Assembly (NCBI RefSeq): GCF_000178835.2
Contig: NC_015275.1
Coordinates: forward strand, 827,001-891,000
Length of the DNA stretch: 64,000 nt
Direction: 5' to 3'
Source of the DNA: Cellulosilyticum lentocellum DSM 5427
GTDB taxonomy: Bacteria > Bacillota > Clostridia > Lachnospirales > Cellulosilyticaceae
The translations under genes were made by a program, and so were the position numbers. The notes under the pieces were generated by a model. That model searched no databases. It saw nothing but the letters and a program-made list of their open reading frames with translations, and was not told where the DNA came from. Shown here one piece after another: positions 24,560-33,125 of the stretch; the first letter of the stretch is position 1; each line of letters opens with the position of its first letter.

Positions 24560-27226
24560 ATGATGAGAAAGGCGTTCACCTTATTTTTATCAGCATGTAT
24601 GTTTTTTAGCACTGTAAGTAGTAGTACCTCTACGCTATGGGCACAGACCACACAGTCTAGCACCTCGAATTTAATCAAAGATGGTAACTTTGAAAGTGGT
24701 ATAGGGATTTGGGGATATTTCACTACTCTAGGAGGCAAGGGAACTCTAGGAGTAAATCAAGGGCAGCTTGAAGCAAACATTCAAGATTGTGGAACAGAGT
24801 CCTATAGTATGCAGGTTAATTACGATGACTTTAAATTATATAAAAATGGAAAGTATGTTTTAAAATTTGATATTAGTTCAAGCGTTAATCGACAAGTAGA
24901 TTATAGGATTCAGCTTAATAGCGGGGATTATCGTGGGTATGTAGATGATAGAATAAGCACTACTCCTGTCATGCAGACCATTACCAAAACATTTACCATG
25001 CTAGATGAAACAGACAAAATGCCTAGGCTTGCTTTTAACCTTGGAAATGTAGATGGAGCTGTTGCTAGCCATCAGGTTAGAATCGACAATGTAGAGCTTT
25101 ACCTTGTAGATGACAGCAATGTAGTTTATGACGAAGAAGACAAACCAGTTGAAGAGAAAAAGGTGGTTTTAAACCAAATAGGTTATAAACCAGAAGAAAC
25201 CAAAACGGTTGTCTTTAGAGGGGCTATTGAGGACACTAAGTTTAGTGTGGTGTCAGTAGATACCGGTACTACTGTTTATGAAGGCAATATATCAAACAGT
25301 CGCTATGATGCTGCAACACAAGAAAATACATGCTCAGGAGATTTTTCATCAGTAAAAACACCTGGTACTTATAAGATTGTAACAACTCATGCTGGAGAAT
25401 CTTACAGCTTTAAAATCGGTGAGGATGTTTATCAAAATGTCTTTACAGATGCTTTCAAGATGTTTTATATGCAACGATGTGGACAAGAACTTACGAGTAC
25501 CCTTGCAGGAAAATGGTCACATCCTACTTGCCATACAACCAAAGCTAAGATTTATGGTACTAATGAAACCATTGATGTTTCAGGTGGTTGGCATGATGCC
25601 GGAGATTATGGACGTTATGTAGTGGCAACCTCCAAAGCTGTAGCTGATTTACTACTTGCTTATGGGGATAACAAAGCAGCATTTACTGATCAAATGGGGA
25701 TTTCAGAAAGTGGAAATGGTGTTTCAGATTTACTCGATGAAGTGAAAAACCAGTTAGACTGGATGTTTAAAATGCAAAATCAAACAAATGGAGGTGTTTA
25801 TCATAAGGTAACTTGTGCCAGTTTCCCAGGATATGTGATGCCACAAGAAGAAACGGGGCAGCTAATCGTATGTCCTATATCTACAACAGCTACAGCTGAT
25901 TTTGCAGCTGTTATGGCTATGGGTTATGAGACTTATAAAGACAGTGATTTAGCTTATGCTAATAAATGCCTTGCAGCAGCTAAGAAAGCATGGAGTTATT
26001 TAGAACAAGCACCAAGCAGTAACTTTAAAAACCCATCTGATATTGAAACAGGTGAATATGGTGATACAAGTGACAGAGATGAGAGATACTGGGCAGCTGC
26101 ACAGCTCTTTAAAGCAACAGGAGAAGCTAAATATCATGAGGCATTTAAAAATTACGTCAATCAAAAAGTGGAAATAGGCTTTGATTGGGGTGGTGTTGGT
26201 AACTACGGTAACACCGCTTACTTAAAAGCAGCTTCTACAGATACAGCAACATATAATAAAGTAAAAGCGAGTATAGTTAGCCAAGCTAACGATATTGTAA
26301 CAGCAGCTAAAAATGACAGTTATGGCGTTTCAAATGGCGTGAATTATTATTGGGGAAGCAATATGTCTACTTTAAATAATGCGCTTACTTTGATTACAGC
26401 TTACAGTGTAGAAGCAAATGCAGACTATCTCAAATGGGCTAAAGAGCATCTTAACTACTGTTTAGGTAAAAATGCTATAGGTTTATGCTATGTAACAGGT
26501 TATGGAGCAACTTCTCCTAAAAACCCACACCATAGACCTTCTATTGTACAAAAAGCAGCTATTCCAGGAATGCTTGTGGGTGGACCTAATGCCAGTTTAG
26601 AAGATACCTATGCGAAAGCTTATTTAAAAGGGATGGCACCAGCTAAATGCTACTTAGACCATATCGAAAGTTACTCTACCAATGAGGTGGACATCTATTG
26701 GAATTCACCACTTGTAGCAACGCTTACTAGACTGGATTTAGTAGGAAAGGTTGATGAAGGTCAAGAACCTGGAGAAGGTGAAAATCCAGGAGAAGGTGAA
26801 AATCCAGGAGAGGAAACAGAAAATACAATAGTAGATATAAAGGTTGCAACAACTACAGGAGGCTCTATTAATCAAACTTATACTTTAACGCCTAAAAGTG
26901 CTCAGGCTATAGACTTATCTAAACTTAGTATTAAATACTACTATACAAAAGATGATACTAAGACTATGAATTTTTGGTGTGATAGTGCAGCAGCACAATT
27001 AACCGTATCACCTTGGTATAGTTCTTTTAGTGGTGTAACAGGTACGTTTGGTAGTGATACAGATGGAAGTTATTTGGAAATCAAGCTCAATCAAAATGAG
27101 GTGCTACAGCCTAATACAGGAAGTGTTCAATTACAGGTTCGTTATGCAAACAATGATTGGAGTAATATAAGTAACTTTACTGAGAAGAAAATTATTCTGG
27201 TATATGATGGACAAGTGTACCATTAA
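24560..27226 (+). CDS. GH9 endoglucanase with N-terminal CBM4/9-like, Ig-like and C-terminal CBM3 modules
   Basis: This 888-residue secreted cellulase cleaves beta-1,4-glucan. In order: signal peptide (1-29); CBM4/9-like jelly-roll (about 35-190, NLIKDGNFESGIGIWGYF); CelD_N Ig-like domain (about 205-290, VVLNQIGYKPEETKTVVFRG); GH9 catalytic domain (about 295-735) with GGWHDAGDYGRY (Asp346 and Asp349, base region), HHRP and STNEVDIYWNS (Glu709, general acid); Glu/Gly/Pro linker (GEGENPGEGENPGEE); and a CBM3-type module (about 770-888, DLSKLSIKYYYTKDDTKTMN). There is no dockerin or SLH, so it is a free enzyme. The ribosome binding site is aaggagagg. It sits between the divergent AraC gene and a bidirectional terminator. 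Confidence 0.93.
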   Translation: MMRKAFTLFLSACMFFSTVSSSTSTLWAQTTQSSTSNLIKDGNFESGIGIWGYFTTLGGKGTLGVNQGQLEANIQDCGTESYSMQVNYDDFKLYKNGKYVLKFDISSSVNRQVDYRIQLNSGDYRGYVDDRISTTPVMQTITKTFTMLDETDKMPRLAFNLGNVDGAVASHQVRIDNVELYLVDDSNVVYDEEDKPVEEKKVVLNQIGYKPEETKTVVFRGAIEDTKFSVVSVDTGTTVYEGNISNSRYDAATQENTCSGDFSSVKTPGTYKIVTTHAGESYSFKIGEDVYQNVFTDAFKMFYMQRCGQELTSTLAGKWSHPTCHTTKAKIYGTNETIDVSGGWHDAGDYGRYVVATSKAVADLLLAYGDNKAAFTDQMGISESGNGVSDLLDEVKNQLDWMFKMQNQTNGGVYHKVTCASFPGYVMPQEETGQLIVCPISTTATADFAAVMAMGYETYKDSDLAYANKCLAAAKKAWSYLEQAPSSNFKNPSDIETGEYGDTSDRDERYWAAAQLFKATGEAKYHEAFKNYVNQKVEIGFDWGGVGNYGNTAYLKAASTDTATYNKVKASIVSQANDIVTAAKNDSYGVSNGVNYYWGSNMSTLNNALTLITAYSVEANADYLKWAKEHLNYCLGKNAIGLCYVTGYGATSPKNPHHRPSIVQKAAIPGMLVGGPNASLEDTYAKAYLKGMAPAKCYLDHIESYSTNEVDIYWNSPLVATLTRLDLVGKVDEGQEPGEGENPGEGENPGEETENTIVDIKVATTTGGSINQTYTLTPKSAQAIDLSKLSIKYYYTKDDTKTMNFWCDSAAAQLTVSPWYSSFSGVTGTFGSDTDGSYLEIKLNQNEVLQPNTGSVQLQVRYANNDWSNISNFTEKKIILVYDGQVYH

Positions 27227-27418
27227 TAGGAGCAGCTACTTCTCTTTAGAAAGAATAGAAAACTGTGATTGCTTAAACCGAGTATACTGAATAGAGCTAA
27301 AAATAGATAGAAAATATAAAGACTCTCAAGTTTTTGGTATACTAAGAGGAGAAGATATATGACATACTACGACGTCACATAGTCGTTAAAAAGTGATTGA
27401 TGTTTTATATAATAAATG
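27227..27418. other. Intergenic region after the GH9 gene
   Basis: No gene is recognised. It contains gacatactacgacgtc (27361-27376), sharing the 12-mer tactacgacgtc with 20118-20129, and a short flanking gacta / tagtc pairing. Confidence 0.35.
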
Positions 27419-27462
27419 AAAAAGGTTATATCCATTGCTAAGCAAAGGATATAACCTTTTTT
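27419..27462. terminator. Bidirectional terminator between GH9 and GH3 genes
   Basis: aaaggttatatcc (27421-27433) pairs perfectly with ggatataaccttt (27447-27459), with an A-run before and a T-run after, so it can stop both the plus-strand GH9 and the minus-strand GH3 transcripts. Confidence 0.88.
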
Positions 27463-27492
27463 GAATGAGGGAGGGATAAATAGTAAAATAAA

Positions 27493-30285
27493 CTAGTTAT
27501 TTGAGGGAGCTAATTGGAATGTGACTGAACCGATTTGAAGACCTGGTTTAATAAAGTTTGCTGTAAGATGATAATTGCCACATTCAAGTTCTACTGTAAC
27601 CAGTTTTTGAGTAATCCATTTACCAGATGTACCATTGGTTTGGATGGTAGCAATTAATTCGTTATTTAAGTACACATTAGAAGCAGTTTGTGCTAAGGAA
27701 CTTTCAGGTGACATCATATGAACGATAATATGATAGACGCCAGCAGTAGAAACCTTAATACAGGGAGGACAAACTGGGTCAAAGGTTACTTCAGGGTTTT
27801 CGGCTAAACTATGTGGCTCTATTGAAGTAGGTTCAGAGGAAGCTTTAATAAAACGAAGTTTTGGTTTATTAGCAGTCATTCTAGAAAAAGCAGTCGTTTC
27901 CATTAAGAAATTACATATATTCATGGCACAACGCTGTAATTCACCAATTTGTAATGTGCCACTATTTAAAGCTTCAATCGTATGATCCCCATATATATTG
28001 TTTTCGGCACCGTAATTACCTACTACCATATATAAGTCATTTTGTGAGCGTACCATAAAATGAGTATTTTGAATTGTTGCTTCTCCGCCCTTTACCACAT
28101 CATTCATTTTTGCCCACCAGTCAGTCATAACAATACCTTTAAATCCCCATTCTTCACGAAGGATAGTAGTATTTAAATCATAATTAGAGGCTGTCCAGTG
28201 TCCATTTAGTGGGTTATAAGCTGTCATAATGGCTTTTGCACCACCTTCTTTAACGGCAAGCTCAAAGCCTTTTAAATAAATTTCTCTTAGAGCACGTTCT
28301 GAAACGATTGCATCTACCACTGAGCGTTCTTTTTCTTGATTATTACAAGCAAAGTGCTTAAGGGTAGCATAACTACCACCAAGTTCAAGACCTTGTGTTA
28401 TAGCAGTAGCAAAAACACCACTAATCAGAGGATCTTCAGAAAAATATTCAAAGTTACGGCCATTTAAAGGATAACGCTTGATATTAAGTCCCGGTCCAAG
28501 TAAGAGGTCAATCTGGTTGCGTAACAATTCCTTGCCTTCTAGTTCATAAAGGGACTTAACAAGTTTGGTATCCCAGGTTGCTGCAAGAAGTGTGCCAATA
28601 GGAACTTGGGTGGCATGATGGCCACTTTCCATACGAATACCAGAAGGGCCATCAGCTGTGCAAGCGGCAGGGATACCATAAGCTATTAAGCTATCAGATA
28701 CACCACCAAAGGCAGAAGCTGTGCCCGGGGTTACAAGAGGGCTACTCATCCCTTCCCCTCTAACAAGTGTAGCCAGTTCGTATTCTGTAAGCTGAGCGAT
28801 AAAGGTGGTCATGGGAATTTTCTTTTCATAAACATCTTTTAAGGTATAGCCCTTATTCCCTGTTATAGGTAATGATTCAGGGAGATTCTCTTGAATACGA
28901 TCTGAGAGAGAAATGCTTTGTGTAGGGACATTTTCATAAGTAAGTTCATAAGTACCATCAGCATTTCTTGCACCAGGTTTTATTCTTGTAAAAGCCTTAG
29001 TTGGTGCTAAAGCTTCTGTAAGCTGAAGAGTGACTTCAAGTGAAGCTTGGTGGTAACTGGGTTTGCCATCGATATGAAGCCTTGTGACATTTTTTACACT
29101 GTTTCCAATATAGAATATATATTCACCTGGCTCAAGTATATAAGCAGATTTATGACCAGTAATACCGCTATCATCATAAGAAGCCATTTGGCTAATAGGA
29201 AAGCTTATATGAAGTATTTGAGAGGTACCTGGTGCCAGTAAATCTGTTTTTTCAAAGGCAATCAAAGCTTTAGCAGGTTTGCCTAATTTTCCTTGAGGTG
29301 CACTATAGTAGACCTGGACAACTTCTTTGCCAGCAAAATGAGTACCTATATTTTTAACGAGCACTTCAAGCTGGATGTGTTTTTCATTATTTTTTATAAT
29401 AACAGAAGCTTCCTTAGGCATAATCTCAAATTGTGTATAAGATAGACCATATCCAAATTCATATTGAACTTTCTCAGGACAAAATGTTTCAAAGTAGCGA
29501 TAGCCCACATAGATATCTTCTTGATAGAAATTTCTGATAGGATCACCATAGTTTGAAGCAGAAGGGTAGTCCTGGAGGGAATAAGCTATTGTATCTGTAA
29601 GCTTACCACTAGGTGTTATTGTACCAACTAGTAAATCTACTACTGCACTGGCACCTTCCATACCACCTTGCCAAACGTAGAGAACGCCTTGGATAGGATG
29701 ACGGTGACTAGGATCATTTATCCAGTTCATATCAATGATATTGGCTACATTTAGAATAACAACAACTTGCTCAAAATGTTTTGTTACAAGTTGCAGCATG
29801 TTTTTCTCTTCGTCTGTCAGCTGATAACTACCTGGTTCATTGGTATTATCCTTATCTTCACCAGCAGTACGTCCAATAACAACGATTGCTTTGTTTGATT
29901 TGCCTCTTGCCTCTTTTACAATGTGATCTGAGAGGAGCATTTCTTTTTGGTGATAAGGTTCACAGGCCCAACGTCCACCCCCATTATCAAAAGGATTTTG
30001 GGAGACCCAAGTTTCATAAATAGCAGCTAAATCTTCATTTATTGTAATAGCTTCATGGGTTCTACAAGCACCTAAAAGGTTAGTGTTATAAAGCACATTG
30101 ACGCTGCCACCAGAGCCGGTGCCACTTCTATAATAATTGACTTGAGTTCTTCCAAAGATGGATACCCTATCAGTTGTTTTTATAGGAAGAATTTGTTCTT
30201 GATTTTTGATTAATACAGCACCGTTAGCGGCAACTATTTTGGAAAATTCAGCAAATCCTTCTAAAGGAATACCTATTTTATGCAT
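27493..30285 (-). CDS. GH3 beta-glucosidase with inverted domain order
   Basis: This 930-residue intracellular enzyme (no signal peptide) probably hydrolyses cellodextrins or other beta-glucosides. The order is reversed relative to common GH3 enzymes: the alpha/beta sandwich domain comes first (about 1-260, AANGAVLIKNQEQILPIKTT), then an FnIII-like domain (about 285-400), then the TIM-barrel catalytic domain (about 500-800; PAACTADGPSGIR, LLLGPGLNIKRYPLNGRNFE, KHFACNN) with the nucleophile Asp in GIVMTDWWA (about residue 722). A beta-sandwich of the CBM6/CBM35 type ends the protein. This order is known from Ruminococcus and Butyrivibrio beta-glucosidases. The start used has gggagg 10 nt upstream; an upstream TTG lies within that site. 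It is divergent from an AraC gene. Confidence 0.92.
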   Translation of the reverse strand: MHKIGIPLEGFAEFSKIVAANGAVLIKNQEQILPIKTTDRVSIFGRTQVNYYRSGTGSGGSVNVLYNTNLLGACRTHEAITINEDLAAIYETWVSQNPFDNGGGRWACEPYHQKEMLLSDHIVKEARGKSNKAIVVIGRTAGEDKDNTNEPGSYQLTDEEKNMLQLVTKHFEQVVVILNVANIIDMNWINDPSHRHPIQGVLYVWQGGMEGASAVVDLLVGTITPSGKLTDTIAYSLQDYPSASNYGDPIRNFYQEDIYVGYRYFETFCPEKVQYEFGYGLSYTQFEIMPKEASVIIKNNEKHIQLEVLVKNIGTHFAGKEVVQVYYSAPQGKLGKPAKALIAFEKTDLLAPGTSQILHISFPISQMASYDDSGITGHKSAYILEPGEYIFYIGNSVKNVTRLHIDGKPSYHQASLEVTLQLTEALAPTKAFTRIKPGARNADGTYELTYENVPTQSISLSDRIQENLPESLPITGNKGYTLKDVYEKKIPMTTFIAQLTEYELATLVRGEGMSSPLVTPGTASAFGGVSDSLIAYGIPAACTADGPSGIRMESGHHATQVPIGTLLAATWDTKLVKSLYELEGKELLRNQIDLLLGPGLNIKRYPLNGRNFEYFSEDPLISGVFATAITQGLELGGSYATLKHFACNNQEKERSVVDAIVSERALREIYLKGFELAVKEGGAKAIMTAYNPLNGHWTASNYDLNTTILREEWGFKGIVMTDWWAKMNDVVKGGEATIQNTHFMVRSQNDLYMVVGNYGAENNIYGDHTIEALNSGTLQIGELQRCAMNICNFLMETTAFSRMTANKPKLRFIKASSEPTSIEPHSLAENPEVTFDPVCPPCIKVSTAGVYHIIVHMMSPESSLAQTASNVYLNNELIATIQTNGTSGKWITQKLVTVELECGNYHLTANFIKPGLQIGSVTFQLAPSNN

Positions 30286-30395
30286 ATTTATCTTACCTCC
30301 CAAAATTTGATGATAAAATAAGTATAAATGATTGATAAAATAGATGATATAATATTTTTATAAAAAAGTATAAATATTTTGTCGTGGAGGGTGAT

Positions 30396-31331
30396 ATGCA
30401 TTATCTAGAACAAAAAAAGGAAATTATTGATGGAATATCTTATAATTATCTCTGTCATATTCATAATGTAGAGGCAGAGGGAAACGTTTTTCCAGCACAC
30501 TATCATAGTTATATCGAGATTTTATATGGTATATCAGGTATATACAAAGTGCTTTTAAATGGAGAAGCCCATTTATTCAAGCAAGGAGATTTGGTGATTA
30601 TTAATTCAAAAGAAGTGCATCAAATTGATTCATATTCTTGTGAAGGAGGAAAGTATATTGTCCTTAGATTTGAACCCGAAGTCATTTATAATACAATGTT
30701 TCAAGATTATTTGCAGCTAAAATATGTCTTGCCATTTATTCTAGAAAACGGGAAACATCAAAAGGTCATTGACAAGTCTGAGATTGAAAATACATTTATT
30801 CCAAAGCTTCTTTATGAAATGTTGGATGAATTTGAAATGAGGAGTTATGGGTATGAACTAGCCATAAAAAATCATATAGGAAGAATATTTTTATGGCTAC
30901 TAAGATATTTTCATAAGCAAGGAATAGATATTGTGATGGATGTAGATGTAAATAGAGAAACGATGAAAAGATTGCAGCCTGCTTTTGATTATGTACTACA
31001 TCATTACGACGAGGAAATTAAAGCCGCAGAGTTAGCCAACCTTTGTAATATGAGCTATAGTTATTTTTCTAGAACGTTTAATGAATATCTGGGAATGAAT
31101 TTAAGTGAGTATATTAATCGAATAAGAATTACAGAAGCAGAAAAATTACTTATATCCACAACACTGAATATTACAGAGGTTGCTCATACAGTGGGATTTA
31201 GTACAACGAGTTATTTTATCAAGTTATTTCAGCTATATAAAAATACATCTCCTAAGCAGTTTAGAAAAGGTTATAAGATAGCAAAAAGTAATAATGATTA
31301 CCCCCAGCAATTAAAATACAATCATAGTTAA
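30396..31331 (+). CDS. AraC-family transcriptional regulator
   Basis: This 311-residue protein has an N-terminal cupin ligand-binding domain (FPAHYHSYIEILYGISGIYK, a typical AraC_binding pattern) and a C-terminal HTH pair (about 205-300; IKAAELANLCNMSYSYFSRT, ITEVAHTVGFSTTSYFIKLF). The ATG at 30396 with ggaggg is preferred to the in-frame GTG at 30384. It is divergent from the GH3 beta-glucosidase gene with a 110-bp shared promoter region, which suggests it controls that enzyme in response to an oligosaccharide. Confidence 0.88.
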   Translation: MHYLEQKKEIIDGISYNYLCHIHNVEAEGNVFPAHYHSYIEILYGISGIYKVLLNGEAHLFKQGDLVIINSKEVHQIDSYSCEGGKYIVLRFEPEVIYNTMFQDYLQLKYVLPFILENGKHQKVIDKSEIENTFIPKLLYEMLDEFEMRSYGYELAIKNHIGRIFLWLLRYFHKQGIDIVMDVDVNRETMKRLQPAFDYVLHHYDEEIKAAELANLCNMSYSYFSRTFNEYLGMNLSEYINRIRITEAEKLLISTTLNITEVAHTVGFSTTSYFIKLFQLYKNTSPKQFRKGYKIAKSNNDYPQQLKYNHS

Positions 31332-31343
31332 ATCTATAAATCT

Positions 31344-31383
31344 AATAGCGGACTGTCAATGAATAAGTTGACAGCCCGCTATT
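31344..31383. terminator. Long hairpin between the AraC gene and the convergent hydrolase gene
   Basis: aatagcggactgtcaa (31344-31359) pairs with ttgacagcccgctatt (31368-31383) over 16 positions with one mismatch. There is no T-run, but the convergent gene layout fits a shared terminator. Confidence 0.55.
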
Positions 31384-31468
31384 GTAGTAGTTGGGTATAA
31401 AAAGAATGACATCTCCTAAGGGTTTATCCACTATTTTGGGAAGAGATAGACTAGCTACCTTTTCTATG

Positions 31469-32215
31469 TTAATGGAAAAATTCCAGGATAGCCTCCACAG
31501 TAAGTCGCTTTTGCTCCTCACTAGTGATTGTGGCATGACCATCCCCTTCTTGCTCGCCATACTCACCATAATAGGCATGGTTCCCACCTTCAATGCAAAG
31601 CTCAGTAAAGTCATTAGGAAGAAAAGCTTTGCCTTCTTCATAGTTTGCTTTATTTAAGACTTTATCTTCACTGCCGTAGATAGAAAGGACTTTAAGAGGA
31701 AGCTGAGATAAATCCTTAGTGCTATAAGCACCTAGCAAAATAAGACCTTCTAAAGCTTCACTATGTGTACTAGCATAGCTTGCTGCCATAGCACCACCTA
31801 GTGAGTGACCACCTAAGTACCAATGCTTGATTTCGGGAAAGTCTGCCATAATAGGTGTGGCTGCATCTTGATTAAAAACAGCTAGATTAAAAGGCATCTT
31901 AGGAATAATACAAATATAACCAGCTTCTGCTAGCTTGCTCAGCATAGGGGCGTAAGCTGTATATTCTACTTTGCCACCAGGATAAAAAACAAGGGCTGTG
32001 TCTTGTATATTTTCTTTTGGAGCCAGAACAAGATAATCTTTCTTATATGTTAAGCTAATAGTTTGATTATCTTTTAAGAAGGCCATAGCTAATGGTTCTG
32101 TATGATAATAGTTATTAATATAAATAAAAAAGGTAAGAATAAGACCAGCTAGTATAACACCTATAGTGGTCAAAATCAGATATAGTTTCTTTTTACTATT
32201 AGAGTAATGTTTCAT
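31469..32215 (-). CDS. Membrane-anchored alpha/beta hydrolase
   Basis: This 248-residue protein has an N-terminal transmembrane helix (KKLYLILTTIGVILAGLILT) and an extracytoplasmic alpha/beta-hydrolase domain. The nucleophile elbow is GGHSLGGAMAASYA; an acid is in LSIYGSEDKV; a histidine appears in the GGNHAYYGEYGEQEGDGHAT segment. DTALVFYPGGKVEYTAYAPM looks like the oxyanion region. It is likely an esterase or peptidase-like enzyme acting outside the membrane; the substrate is unknown. The start used (ATG at 32215) has agaggaag upstream; an in-frame GTG three codons earlier is less likely. Confidence 0.85.
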   Translation of the reverse strand: MKHYSNSKKKLYLILTTIGVILAGLILTFFIYINNYYHTEPLAMAFLKDNQTISLTYKKDYLVLAPKENIQDTALVFYPGGKVEYTAYAPMLSKLAEAGYICIIPKMPFNLAVFNQDAATPIMADFPEIKHWYLGGHSLGGAMAASYASTHSEALEGLILLGAYSTKDLSQLPLKVLSIYGSEDKVLNKANYEEGKAFLPNDFTELCIEGGNHAYYGEYGEQEGDGHATITSEEQKRLTVEAILEFFH

Positions 32216-32346
32216 ATTATCCACTTCCTCTCAAAATAATCATATTTTTACTTTTATGTCGCTATGAATGATTATAACACAAAGTAAGAGGAAGAGAATA
32301 AGTCTTTTATATGTTTAAGTTATCATGTTATTAAGTAGAGATACAC

Positions 32347-32413
32347 AATCTTTCAATACTGTTAGATTTGTTTTAAGCGTTGAAAGATTATAGACATCTG
32401 TGAGAGCTATAAT
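32347..32413 (+). promoter_or_regulatory. Probable regulated promoter of the ABC transporter operon
   Basis: An inverted repeat aatctttcaa (32347-32356) / ttgaaagatt (32380-32389) lies just upstream of a consensus -10 box tataat (32408-32413). The half-sites are about 33 nt apart, in a position suited to an OmpR-type regulator such as the one encoded at 35890. Confidence 0.4.
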
Positions 32414-32441
32414 AGATTTATAAACTAAAGGGGGGAATAAA

Positions 32442-33125
32442 ATGCAGATATTAATGACTAAAAATCTAAAAAAGTACTACGGTCAAGGAGATACAGCTGT
32501 ACATGCTTTGGATGGCATAGACTTTACCGTGGATAAAGGAGAATTTGTTTCTATCGTAGGGACTTCGGGAAGTGGCAAGTCTACGCTTTTGCATATGTTA
32601 GGAGGACTTGATCAGCCTACTTCGGGAACCGTTATAGTAGATGGTAAGGACTTATCTAAGCTAAAAGAAGAGGAACTTACTATTTTTAGAAGGCGTAAAA
32701 TTGGTTTTGTATTTCAAAGTTATAATCTAGTACCAGTACTTAATGTTTATGAAAATATTGTTTTACCCATTGAGTTAGATGGTAATAAGCCAGATAAAGC
32801 TTATATAGATAAGATTATACATACTTTGGGCTTAGAAAAGAAACTCACGAGTTTGCCTAGTCAGCTTTCAGGAGGGCAGCAGCAAAGAGTAGCTATTGCT
32901 AGGGCTATAGCAGCTAAGCCAGCTATTATTTTAGCAGATGAACCAACAGGGAATTTAGATAGTCGTACGTCTCAAGATGTTTTAGGTATGCTTAAGATTA
33001 CCAGTGATCAATTTGGACAAACCATAGTGATGATTACCCATAATGAAGAAATTGCTCAACTAGCTGACCGTATTGTACGTATTGAAGATGGTTTACTGGT
33101 TAAGGCAGGTGAGACTTATGTTTAA
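32442..33125 (+). CDS. ABC transporter ATPase (LolD/MacB/BceA type)
   Basis: This 227-residue ATPase has Walker A GTSGSGKSTLL (about 37-47), Q-loop FVFQSYNLVP, signature LSGGQQQRVAIARA and Walker B IILADEPTGNLD, the D-E-P-T-G-N-L-D form typical of the family that pairs with FtsX-like permeases (peptide export, bacitracin/lantibiotic resistance). The start ATG 32442 has aaagggggg. The last codons overlap the permease start by 8 nt. Confidence 0.93.
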   Translation: MQILMTKNLKKYYGQGDTAVHALDGIDFTVDKGEFVSIVGTSGSGKSTLLHMLGGLDQPTSGTVIVDGKDLSKLKEEELTIFRRRKIGFVFQSYNLVPVLNVYENIVLPIELDGNKPDKAYIDKIIHTLGLEKKLTSLPSQLSGGQQQRVAIARAIAAKPAIILADEPTGNLDSRTSQDVLGMLKITSDQFGQTIVMITHNEEIAQLADRIVRIEDGLLVKAGETYV

